Notes: generated by a model not told the origin, from the letters alone. DNA of 8,607 bases from Nitrososphaerota archaeon (GCA_022573065.1 JACZUQ010000038.1:1-8607), one strand, 5' to 3'. Positions 1-5,142 are shown, counted from the stretch's first letter. Numbers and translations are program-made.

Positions 1-36
1 TTGGAAAATTTCAGAAAGCCAACGAATTGATTAGTT

Positions 37-122
37 TTTAGGAACTAAAACGAACCGCTAGTAACACGGATCCTAACGGATTCGAACCTTGATGGATTCT
101 ACCTTTTAGTTCAGTTCCTAAA
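37..122. repeat. 10-bp perfect inverted repeat with 66-nt loop
   Basis: TTTAGGAACT at 37-46 is the exact reverse complement of AGTTCCTAAA at 113-122. A second, alternative pairing exists, GAACTAAAA (42-50) with TTTTAGTTC (104-112), so the right arm contains two overlapping matches to the left arm. The loop carries a direct repeat CGAACC (51-56 and 83-88) and, read on the - strand, GGTTCGAATCC (88-78), which resembles a tRNA T-loop. No complete tRNA can be folded. It could be a structured RNA, a regulatory dyad, or a remnant of a mobile element. Confidence 0.4.
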
Positions 123-128
123 TAAGGA

Positions 129-150
129 ATTCAATTTCGCTAAATCACTT
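129..150 (+). repeat. 22-bp gene-upstream repeat, copy 1
   Basis: A 22-bp sequence with core CGCTAAATCACTT is identical here and at 2685-2706, and has one mismatch at 3287-3308. This copy lies 65 bp before the TATA box of the membrane methyltransferase-like gene and points the same way as that gene. Its role is not known from the sequence. It could be an operator or an interspersed repeat. Confidence 0.75.
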
Positions 151-215
151 TGAAATTAAAAATTAATCCACCATAGGATCAGAGCATATTAGAAAATAGG
201 GGTACAATGAAAGCC

Positions 216-222
216 TATAAAA
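216..222 (+). promoter_or_regulatory. TATA-like box for the spermidine-synthase-like gene
   Basis: TATAAAA is centred at 219. Archaeal transcription usually starts about 26 nt downstream, here near 245, only a few bases before the TTG start at 251. A purine-rich GAAAGCC just upstream could serve as the BRE. The spacing supports a near-leaderless transcript and the TTG start. Confidence 0.5.
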
Positions 223-250
223 CATCAAAAGAGGTCTTCCCAAAGAGATA

Positions 251-1939
251 TTGTTGAAAGTTAACATCTCAATTCTACAAAAGATTAGAAGTAATTATTG
301 GCAATTAATTCTACTAGTCTTCCTTACAGGAACGGTGGTAATGTCACTGGAGCTTGTTGCAAGCAGGCTTTTGATTCCTGTTTTTGGGGGATCAATATCC
401 ACATGGGGAAGTTTGATTGGAGTAATTCTTAGTGGTTTAAGTTTAGGCTATATTATTGGGGGAAAGTTAGCTGATAGCAATCCTAGTTTTACAAAGTTTT
501 GTTCCTTAGTTTTTTCAGCAGGTCTTTTCATAGTTCTGATTCCCTTCATTGCTCCCTCAACATTAGAATACTCTTCATCAATATGGCCTGGAAGTCCATA
601 CTCGCCGATATTAGCTGCAATCCCGTTACTGCTATTTCCCAATATTCTATTAGGAACCGTATCACCATACGCTGTTAAGATTGGAACAAAAACTCTTCAC
701 AAGCTAGGAAAAGTATCTGGAAATCTTTACTTTTTTGCAGCAGTAGGAAGTATTTTTGGTACATTCTTTACTACTTTTGTTTTAATAGAACAGTTTGAAG
801 TAAGACAAATAATTTTCGGACTCGGACTAGTTCTATTAGTTTCGTCGCTAATAGGGTTGCCAAAAATTCCAAAAATTGCAACAGTAATTATTTTTTTTCT
901 TATCTATTTACCTGCCTCAGCTTTAGTTTTAGTAGCTTTTTCCCATTCTGGAGATTTGGTTTATGAAAAAGAAACACCTTACAGTCACCTTGAGGTAATT
1001 GATACTCAAAATTTTCGTGTCCTAAAACTTAATGGACTGCAACATAGTAAGATGGACAAAGATAATCCTGATGATTTAGTAATAAGGTACACAAAATACT
1101 TTCACCTTGGTATGTTAGCCAAACCAGATGCACAAGATGTTTTGTTTGTAGGAGGAGGAGGTTTCTCAGGCCCAAAAAATTTCCTAAAGACTTATCCTGA
1201 AATCAATGTAGATGTGGTAGAAATTGATCCCGATGTAATTAAAGCTGCAAAAAATTACTTTAACGTAGAACCTAATCCAAGGTTAAGAATAATTAATGAA
1301 GATGCAAGGGTATTTTTATCAAATACTGAAAAACAATATGATGTAATTATATTGGATGCATATGCCCAGGATTTTGTTCCATTTCATTTACTTACAAAGG
1401 AATATTTTCTATTATTAGACCAACATCTAAAACCTAACGGCATAATAATTTCAAACATACTTACTTCGTTGGTCGGCGACACTTCTGATCTATTCAGAGC
1501 AATCTATAAAACAATGGCAGAGGTTTATCCCACAATCTATGTTTACCCTACAACTGACCAATTACCTTCAATAAGAAACATGATGATAGTTGCAGTTAAC
1601 GAAAATTTACTTTACAATCAACCACAATTTAGTAACTTATTGGTAGAGAACGACGTAAATGGTTACCTGAATGGGCAATTTATACAAGAAACTGAACTAG
1701 AAATAAAAACTGATGATGTACCTATACTCACAGATCAATTTTCTCCAGTTGAACGGTTTCTTAATCCTGTTACAAGTAAACCATTGATCATAAAAGAACA
1801 GTCATCAGGTGTTTCACAATCTTTTTTTTGGAGTGAGCATACATACATCACCGTATTCTTGCTGTTCGTTGTAAGTATTTACTGGCTCTTCCAAATGCGG
1901 CAAATTTGGAAAAAACAAGTCCAGATTTCCATTGCGTGA
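251..1939 (+). CDS. Membrane-anchored spermidine-synthase-like protein
   Basis: This 562-aa protein has two parts. Residues about 15-231 form roughly seven hydrophobic membrane segments, and residues about 240-510 form a class I SAM-methyltransferase-like fold of the polyamine-synthase family. Visible motifs are the nucleotide loop GGGGFSGP (301-308), the acidic EIDPD (324-328), EDAR (350-353), LDAY (368-371), PFHLLTKEYF (377-386) and the late TDDVP...TD..SPVE pattern (487-501). A last hydrophobic segment (about 531-547) is followed by a basic tail. Fused membrane/spermidine-synthase-like proteins are widespread, but most have no proven substrate, so I do not claim spermidine synthesis. The chosen start is TTG at 251, with a second TTG directly after it; an in-frame stop lies at 218-220, and the TATA box at 216-222 predicts transcription just before 251. 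The first in-frame ATG would remove half of the first membrane segment. Confidence 0.8.
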   Translation: MLKVNISILQKIRSNYWQLILLVFLTGTVVMSLELVASRLLIPVFGGSISTWGSLIGVILSGLSLGYIIGGKLADSNPSFTKFCSLVFSAGLFIVLIPFIAPSTLEYSSSIWPGSPYSPILAAIPLLLFPNILLGTVSPYAVKIGTKTLHKLGKVSGNLYFFAAVGSIFGTFFTTFVLIEQFEVRQIIFGLGLVLLVSSLIGLPKIPKIATVIIFFLIYLPASALVLVAFSHSGDLVYEKETPYSHLEVIDTQNFRVLKLNGLQHSKMDKDNPDDLVIRYTKYFHLGMLAKPDAQDVLFVGGGGFSGPKNFLKTYPEINVDVVEIDPDVIKAAKNYFNVEPNPRLRIINEDARVFLSNTEKQYDVIILDAYAQDFVPFHLLTKEYFLLLDQHLKPNGIIISNILTSLVGDTSDLFRAIYKTMAEVYPTIYVYPTTDQLPSIRNMMIVAVNENLLYNQPQFSNLLVENDVNGYLNGQFIQETELEIKTDDVPILTDQFSPVERFLNPVTSKPLIIKEQSSGVSQSFFWSEHTYITVFLLFVVSIYWLFQMRQIWKKQVQISIA

Positions 1940-1953
1940 AAGTTTTTTCAACG

Positions 1954-1959
1954 TTTATA
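1954..1959 (+). promoter_or_regulatory. TATA-like box for the DsbA-like gene
   Basis: TTTATA is centred at about 1957, 27 nt before the GTG at 1984. Archaeal spacing puts the transcription start almost exactly on that GTG, which implies a leaderless mRNA. This supports GTG 1984 over the upstream ATG at 1906. Confidence 0.5.
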
Positions 1960-1983
1960 CTTCTGATTCTTGAATTACGTATA

Positions 1984-2643
1984 GTGAAAAAGTCAGTAAT
2001 AGTTATCGGAGCATCTATCGTGGCAGCTGCTCTTATTTTCTCAGTTTATCCATCATTAGTTCAAGAAAATCTTAATCTTGAAATGCAAAGACAACATGGA
2101 ACGGTAGACACTGCACTGGCCTCACCACTTTTGGGGTCTAGTTCTGCTCCTATTACAATTATAGAATTTGGAGACTATCAATGCCCAAACTGTAAACAAT
2201 GGTTTCTTGACACCAAACCAGATATAATTACGAATTTCATAGACACCCAAAAAGTGAATTTGATCTATGTAGATATTGCATTTTTAGGAAGGGATTCTGG
2301 TCCTGCAGCGCAAGCCAGCTATTGTGCAGAAGATCAGGGAAAATATTGGGAATACCATGGAATCATGTATACTAATGCAATGGGAGTAGATACTGGCTGG
2401 GCAAACTCAGAACGTCTCAAGGCATTTGCCTTTGATTTGGGATTAGATATGGAATTGTTTGAAAGCTGCCTTGATTCTGGTAAATATAAGAAAAGAGTTC
2501 AATCAAACACAAGAGAATCCGCAAAAAATGGAGTTGCTGGAACACCTACATTCTTTATAATTGGACCTGACAATCAACAAAAAATAATTAATGGACCTCA
2601 ACCATATTCAGTTTTTAAAAATGTAATAGAATCAATGATGTAA
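1984..2643 (+). CDS. Membrane-tethered DsbA-like thiol-disulfide oxidoreductase
   Basis: From GTG 1984 this is a 219-aa protein. It begins with two lysines and a hydrophobic segment (about residues 4-24) acting as an uncleaved anchor or signal, then has a thioredoxin-fold domain of the DsbA/Thioredoxin_4 type. The active site is FGDYQCPNCKQWF, with CPNC at 67-70, and the cis-proline loop is GVAGTPTF, with Pro188. Two further cysteines, C114 and C162, lie in the helical insertion and may be structural. The domain should face outside the membrane, making or rearranging disulfides in exported proteins. The frame is open back to an ATG at 1906, but that start lies inside the preceding gene and would put about 26 extra residues before the lysine-led signal segment. 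The TATA box at 1954-1959 fits the GTG. Which exported proteins it serves cannot be read from the sequence. Confidence 0.87.
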   Translation: MKKSVIVIGASIVAAALIFSVYPSLVQENLNLEMQRQHGTVDTALASPLLGSSSAPITIIEFGDYQCPNCKQWFLDTKPDIITNFIDTQKVNLIYVDIAFLGRDSGPAAQASYCAEDQGKYWEYHGIMYTNAMGVDTGWANSERLKAFAFDLGLDMELFESCLDSGKYKKRVQSNTRESAKNGVAGTPTFFIIGPDNQQKIINGPQPYSVFKNVIESMM

Positions 2644-2666
2644 ATTGTTTCATTCCATCAAACTAG

Positions 2667-2672
2667 TTTTTT
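2667..2672 (+). terminator. Possible oligo-T terminator after the DsbA-like gene
   Basis: A run of six T lies 24 nt after the stop codon of the DsbA-like gene, with no clear hairpin. Archaeal termination commonly uses T-runs. The next gene has its own TATA box downstream. Confidence 0.3.
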
Positions 2673-2684
2673 CAAACACACAGG

Positions 2685-2706
2685 ATTCAATTTCGCTAAA
2701 TCACTT
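2685..2706 (+). repeat. 22-bp gene-upstream repeat, copy 2
   Basis: This copy is identical over 22 bp to 129-150. It lies between the DsbA-like gene and the HTH-TRASH regulator, 30 bp before the regulator's TATA box. With the preceding G, the ends form an imperfect dyad, GATTCA...TAAATC (2684-2702). This is the sort of symmetry a dimeric Lrp-type protein could bind, but binding is only an inference. Confidence 0.75.
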
Positions 2707-2736
2707 ACTATGATTATACAAAACAATATTGAACTG

Positions 2737-2742
2737 TATATA
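2737..2742 (+). promoter_or_regulatory. TATA-like box for the HTH-TRASH gene
   Basis: TATATA is centred at about 2740. The predicted transcription start, about 2766, is 3 nt before the TTG start codon at 2769, so the mRNA would be essentially leaderless. This spacing supports the TTG start. Confidence 0.45.
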
Positions 2743-2754
2743 GGTCTAAAAATA
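2743..2754 (+). repeat. GGTCTAAAA-type short repeat, variant copy
   Basis: GGTCTAAAAATA here closely matches the 12-mer GGTCTAAAATAA found at 3248-3259 and 3332-3343. It lies downstream of 22-bp repeat copy 2 and directly follows the TATA box, so it would overlap the promoter. Confidence 0.4.
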
Positions 2755-2768
2755 GATCTAGAAGTGAC

Positions 2769-3227
2769 TTGCCCGTACAACTAGATGATACCGACATTGC
2801 CATTATCAAATCATTAATGAAAGATGGAAGAAAATCATTTAGAGCAATATCAAGAGAACTAAAAATTAGCACTCCTACAGTTAAAGCAAGATATGAACGA
2901 CTTGTTAACATAGGTTTGATAAAATCAATAAGACCTGAGATTGATATATCAAAAATAGCTAAAAAAACTAAAGATAAGTTTTCTGAAGATATAATCCGAA
3001 ATCTCAAAGAGCAGAAAAAACACTTTCATGTAAAGCTAGATAATCTGAAAGTAAAGATGAAATGTGAATTTTGTGAAGGCCCAATCAATGACAAACCTAC
3101 AGTGTTAAAGTTTGCAAATCTTGAGAGATTTTTCTGCTGCAAGACGTGTAGAAATGTTTACAAAGAAAAGTATGGCGGTCGAATACAAGCACTAATAGAA
3201 CAACACAAAGACAAGAAAAAAATCTAG
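2769..3227 (+). CDS. Lrp-type HTH regulator with C-terminal TRASH metal-binding domain
   Basis: This 152-aa protein has an N-terminal winged HTH of the Lrp/AsnC type (residues about 5-55; LDDTDIAIIKSLMKDGRKSF, then the recognition region around STPTVKARYERL). A lysine-rich linker predicted to be helical (about 60-95) follows. The C-terminal domain (99-134) carries C99, C102, C123, C124 and C127. C102-X20-C123-X3-C127 fits the TRASH pattern C-X19-22-C-X3-C, and C99 adds a CXXC. The Lrp ligand-sensing domain is absent, so metal binding by TRASH probably replaces amino-acid sensing. This architecture matches archaeal CopR-type copper regulators such as that of Sulfolobus. Copper as the metal is inferred from that family, not seen. 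The start is TTG 2769; the N-terminus MPVQLDDTD fits Lrp family starts. A 22-bp repeat lies upstream and further copies precede neighbouring genes, so autoregulation is possible. Confidence 0.87.
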   Translation: MPVQLDDTDIAIIKSLMKDGRKSFRAISRELKISTPTVKARYERLVNIGLIKSIRPEIDISKIAKKTKDKFSEDIIRNLKEQKKHFHVKLDNLKVKMKCEFCEGPINDKPTVLKFANLERFFCCKTCRNVYKEKYGGRIQALIEQHKDKKKI

Positions 3228-3247
3228 TGACACGAAGGTTTTCAATT

Positions 3248-3259
3248 GGTCTAAAATAA
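3248..3259 (+). repeat. 12-bp direct repeat GGTCTAAAATAA, copy 1
   Basis: This is identical to 3332-3343, 84 bp further on. It lies 21 bp after the HTH-TRASH stop codon. The function is unknown; the TAAAATA part could also act as a weak TATA box. Confidence 0.5.
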
Positions 3260-3286
3260 AACCAAAAATGATCCGAGTCTGACGGG

Positions 3287-3308
3287 ATTCAATTTTGCTA
3301 AATCACTT
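3287..3308 (+). repeat. 22-bp gene-upstream repeat, copy 3
   Basis: This matches copies 1 and 2 over 22 bp with one substitution (C to T at 3296, so the core reads TGCTAAATCACTT). It lies 111 bp before the exchanger TATA box, in the gene's direction. The distance to TATA differs in all three copies (65, 30 and 111 bp), which argues against a core-promoter element. Confidence 0.72.
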
Positions 3309-3331
3309 TACAACCAATTAGGGTAAATTCG

Positions 3332-3343
3332 GGTCTAAAATAA
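3332..3343 (+). repeat. 12-bp direct repeat GGTCTAAAATAA, copy 2
   Basis: This is an exact second copy of 3248-3259, placed 23 bp after 22-bp repeat copy 3. Together with the variant at 2743-2754 it follows the 22-bp repeat in two of three loci, which hints at a composite element. Confidence 0.5.
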
Positions 3344-3419
3344 TCCCATTTTGGCTGTAAAAGTAGGTTCAGAACCAACCATTCTTGTTAGAATAGTGAA
3401 TTATGGATAAAACACCTCC

Positions 3420-3425
3420 TTTAAA
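3420..3425 (+). promoter_or_regulatory. TATA-like box for the exchanger gene
   Basis: TTTAAA is centred at about 3422, 27 nt before ATG 3449, so the predicted transcription start falls on the start codon. No Shine-Dalgarno sequence precedes the ATG, in keeping with a leaderless mRNA. Confidence 0.45.
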
Positions 3426-3448
3426 CAAACTGTTTTTTACAATCCAAC

Positions 3449-4393
3449 ATGGAGATTGCACTAAACGCAGGTCTGACAGTTTTAGGAATTGTAATGCTAT
3501 GCTTTGGAGGACATTATCTAGTAGAAGGAGGGGTTCGCATTGCAAGACGGTTCAGGATTAGCTCATTTATAATCGGTATGACAGTGGTTGCATATGGCAC
3601 ATCAACACCAGAGCTTGCAGCATCAATTGCGGCAGCTGGTCAGCATACTCAACTAATTTTGGGAAACGTTGTTGGTTCTAACATCAGCAATATTGGAATG
3701 GTTATTGGAATTTCTGCAATTTTGGTTCCACTTGTAGTACAAAAAACTACAGTAAGAAAGGAAGTACCAATCATGATTGGAGTATCTCTTTTGTTAATTG
3801 TACTATCCCTTGATAATGGCATTTCTCAATGGGAAGGGGGTTTACTAATTGCAGGACTTATTGTATTTACTGTATACATATACAAAAGTGCAAAAAAACA
3901 ACGAGACAATAGTAATTTAGAAAATACTGAAAAATCTACTAGAAAAAGTAATTTGGGTAGAGCAATTAGTCTTGTTGCTTTAGGTGTAGGGTTGTTGGGG
4001 GCTGGTGCCATTTTAACAGTTGACAATGCAGTAGTTATTGCAGAATCATTTGGAGTAACAGAGAGAATAATTGGACTTACAATAATTGCAATTGGAACAT
4101 CACTTCCAGAACTAATCACATCTGTGATTGCAATTAGAAAGGGACACCATGACATTGGAATTGGTACTATCATTGGCAGTAATATCTACAATGTCTTGAT
4201 GATAATTGGTGTAGCAGGTGCAATTGGTGGAATTGTTGTTGTATCTGAAGTGTTCATTGATTATGCAGTAATGATTGGATTCAGTGTTGTTTTGTTAATT
4301 GTTATGAAAACTGGATTGATTACAAGACCAATGGGAGTTGGTTTGGTTGCTGCGTTTGCTGCCTATTTAGGATGGCTTTTATTCCTTTCTTAA
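3449..4393 (+). CDS. Ca2+/cation antiporter, Na+/Ca2+ exchanger family (YrbG/NCX_Mj-like)
   Basis: This 314-aa inner-membrane protein has about ten hydrophobic segments and the two inverted alpha-repeats that define the CaCA superfamily. Alpha-1 contains GTSTPE (50-55) and GNVVGSN (72-78); alpha-2 contains GTSLPE (216-221) and GTIIGSN (239-245). The glutamates E55 and E221 correspond to the ion-binding pair E54/E213 of the Methanocaldococcus exchanger NCX_Mj. A charged loop (about 145-170) separates the two halves. It probably exports Ca2+ in exchange for Na+ or H+; which ion is used cannot be told. In alpha-2 the residue that should match NCX_Mj Asp240 appears to be Asn248, making the two halves alike (both GSNIxN). 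Length is normal for prokaryotic members. It has its own TATA box and starts at ATG 3449, with no leader. It converges with the - strand operon. Confidence 0.9.
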   Translation: MEIALNAGLTVLGIVMLCFGGHYLVEGGVRIARRFRISSFIIGMTVVAYGTSTPELAASIAAAGQHTQLILGNVVGSNISNIGMVIGISAILVPLVVQKTTVRKEVPIMIGVSLLLIVLSLDNGISQWEGGLLIAGLIVFTVYIYKSAKKQRDNSNLENTEKSTRKSNLGRAISLVALGVGLLGAGAILTVDNAVVIAESFGVTERIIGLTIIAIGTSLPELITSVIAIRKGHHDIGIGTIIGSNIYNVLMIIGVAGAIGGIVVVSEVFIDYAVMIGFSVVLLIVMKTGLITRPMGVGLVAAFAAYLGWLLFLS

Positions 4394-4426
4394 TGGTATA
4401 CACATACCCATGCAGCTAAAAGGTTC

Positions 4427-4432
4427 TTTTTT
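4427..4432 (+). terminator. Oligo-T terminator after the exchanger gene
   Basis: A T6 run (within TTCTTTTTT, 4424-4432) lies 33 nt after the exchanger stop codon, in the 67-bp gap between convergent genes. No clear hairpin is visible, as is usual for archaeal T-run terminators. Confidence 0.4.
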
Positions 4433-4443
4433 GGTTACTAAAT

Positions 4444-4449
4444 AAAAAA
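4444..4449 (-). terminator. Oligo-T terminator (- strand) after the double-RAM gene
   Basis: An A6 run on the + strand is T6 on the - strand, 11 nt beyond the stop codon of the double-RAM gene. With the T6 at 4427-4432 it makes the convergent gap suitable for ending transcription in both directions. Confidence 0.4.
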
Positions 4450-4460
4450 TAATTAGTTAG

Positions 4461-4988
4461 TTATTCTTGTTCTTGGACAATATTTAATGTCATAGTAGTC
4501 CTAACCAAATCCAAATTCCTTATCTTTTTCGTGATAATCTTTTCTAATTCTTTATGGTTTTCTGCTTCAATTTTTCCAACTACATCATAATTTCCATAAA
4601 CTACATCTGCCTCCTTTACCTCAGGAATTTTGTTGAGATCCCGCAATACTAGATCTTCTCTTGCCTGGTCACAATGAATAACAACATATGCTTGTGCATT
4701 AGTTTTTCCCAAAATTGAACCCATTAATTTTTCCGTATCAACTTTGAATAGTTCTTCTCCTTCCACTTTTGTTAGCGTCATTGTAGAACGAATATTATCC
4801 ACCTTTCTAATTTTTTCAGTAATTGTTTGCGTTATTTTTTCTTGGGAATCAGCTTCTAGCTTTGCAACAATGTCATAAAGTCCCAAAGTACCATGAACCT
4901 CCTTAACATTTTCTATAGTTTTTAATATAGAAATTAGGGATTTTTCAGAACCCAATTTACAGCTCATCAAAACAAACGCTTTTGCCAT
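4461..4988 (-). CDS. Tandem Lrp/AsnC ligand-binding (RAM) domain protein without HTH
   Basis: This 175-aa protein is an internal duplication of the Lrp/AsnC C-terminal effector domain. Copy 1 is about residues 4-75 and copy 2 about 100-171. Corresponding pairs are GLYDIVAK (35-42) with GNYDVVGK (132-139), and VDNIRSTMTL (63-72) with LDLVRTTMTL (159-168). A polar linker (76-99) joins them. There is no DNA-binding HTH. Stand-alone RAM domains form dimers and higher oligomers with a beta-sheet that binds small molecules, often amino acids. A tandem copy could act as a built-in dimer that senses a metabolite or partners a full Lrp regulator; the ligand is unknown. The start is ATG 4988 with no clear Shine-Dalgarno, 31 nt after the zinc-finger ORF. 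It is the last gene of the - strand series, and a dyad at 5009-5021 lies just upstream. Confidence 0.85.
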   Translation of the reverse strand: MAKAFVLMSCKLGSEKSLISILKTIENVKEVHGTLGLYDIVAKLEADSQEKITQTITEKIRKVDNIRSTMTLTKVEGEELFKVDTEKLMGSILGKTNAQAYVVIHCDQAREDLVLRDLNKIPEVKEADVVYGNYDVVGKIEAENHKELEKIITKKIRNLDLVRTTMTLNIVQEQE

Positions 4989-5008
4989 CTTAATTTCTAA
5001 TTCTATAA

Positions 5009-5021
5009 GAGATCATATCTC
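5009..5021. promoter_or_regulatory. Short perfect dyad GAGAT-CAT-ATCTC
   Basis: A 5-bp inverted repeat with a 3-bp spacer lies 20-33 nt upstream of the double-RAM start and overlaps the zinc-finger stop codon. It lies where a TATA box or operator for the RAM gene would be expected. It could be an operator, a weak RNA hairpin between two operon genes, or chance. Confidence 0.3.
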
Positions 5022-5142
5022 AACTTGTTTTTTTTAATTTAGTCTCTTGTTTGTCTATAGAATCGGAATGGACTTCTAAATGTTCATACAATTTTTCTTT
5101 TGAATCAAAAATTTGGTCGCAATAATAACATTGATGACTCAT
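5020..5142 (-). CDS. 40-aa single C2H2 zinc-finger microprotein
   Basis: This small ORF encodes 40 residues from ATG 5142 to TGA 5020. It contains one classic C2H2 finger: C5-X2-C8-X3-F12-X5-L18-X2-H21-X3-H25. Both cysteines, both histidines and the two hydrophobic core residues are in canonical spacing. The chain after the finger is charged and lysine-rich (residues 26-40). A good Shine-Dalgarno AGGAG (5154-5150) lies 7 nt before the ATG, and the ATG overlaps the stop codon of the preceding micro-ORF as ATGA. These features together argue that it is a real gene although it is short enough for most gene callers to miss. Single small C2H2 proteins occur in archaea and may bind DNA, RNA or protein; the target is unknown. 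It follows the PmbA-like gene and precedes the double-RAM gene. Confidence 0.72.
   Translation of the reverse strand: MSHQCYYCDQIFDSKEKLYEHLEVHSDSIDKQETKLKKTS

Larger units (their letters stand above)
1..250. other. Non-coding leader region before the first gene
   Basis: I find no convincing coding region here. The stretch holds a 10-bp inverted repeat (37-46 with 113-122), one copy of the 22-bp repeat shared with two other gene-upstream regions (129-150), and a TATA-like box at 216-222. The only ATG-initiated frame near the gene (207-257, 16 codons) has the TATA box inside it and is not credible as a gene. Confidence 0.6.
3228..3448. other. Intergenic regulatory region before the exchanger gene
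   Basis: These 221 bp contain no credible gene. They hold two direct copies of a 12-mer (3248-3259, 3332-3343) flanking the third 22-bp repeat (3287-3308), a 7-bp inverted pair AATTGGT/ACCAATT (3244-3250 and 3313-3319), and a TATA-like box at 3420-3425. The density of short repeats suggests a control region rather than plain spacer. Confidence 0.5.

Noticed and set aside
66..125. Possible tRNA on the - strand (GGTTCGAATCC)
   Set aside because: The T-stem has two mismatches in five pairs, and no D-arm, anticodon arm or matching acceptor stem can be built.
207..257. 16-codon ATG-initiated frame before the first gene, possible leader peptide
   Set aside because: The TATA box at 216-222 lies inside it, so the predicted transcript would not include its start codon.
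448..642. 64-codon antisense frame in the membrane protein gene
   Set aside because: Shadow of a well-supported gene, no motif and no ribosome-binding context.
1906..1983. Upstream ATG 1906 as the start of the DsbA-like gene
   Set aside because: It would overlap the preceding gene, add 26 residues ahead of the lysine-led hydrophobic anchor, and ignore the TATA box that predicts transcription at 1984.
2714..3007. 97-codon antisense frame over the HTH-TRASH gene
   Set aside because: Opposite strand of a clear HTH domain; hydrophobic composition is what the complement of Lys/Asp-rich codons gives.
129..3308. 22-bp repeats as a CRISPR array
   Set aside because: Copies are 0.6-2.5 kb apart with whole genes between them; there are no regular spacers and no cas genes.
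3403..3449. ATG 3403 and the nearby CACCTCCT, which matches the 16S 3' end rather than a ribosome-binding site
   Set aside because: The frame is out of register with the exchanger, ends after about 50 codons with no recognisable protein, and the motif directly abuts the TATA-like box, so it is probably chance.
3826..4173. 115-codon antisense frame in the exchanger gene
   Set aside because: Complement of the conserved alpha-2 repeat region; no independent support.
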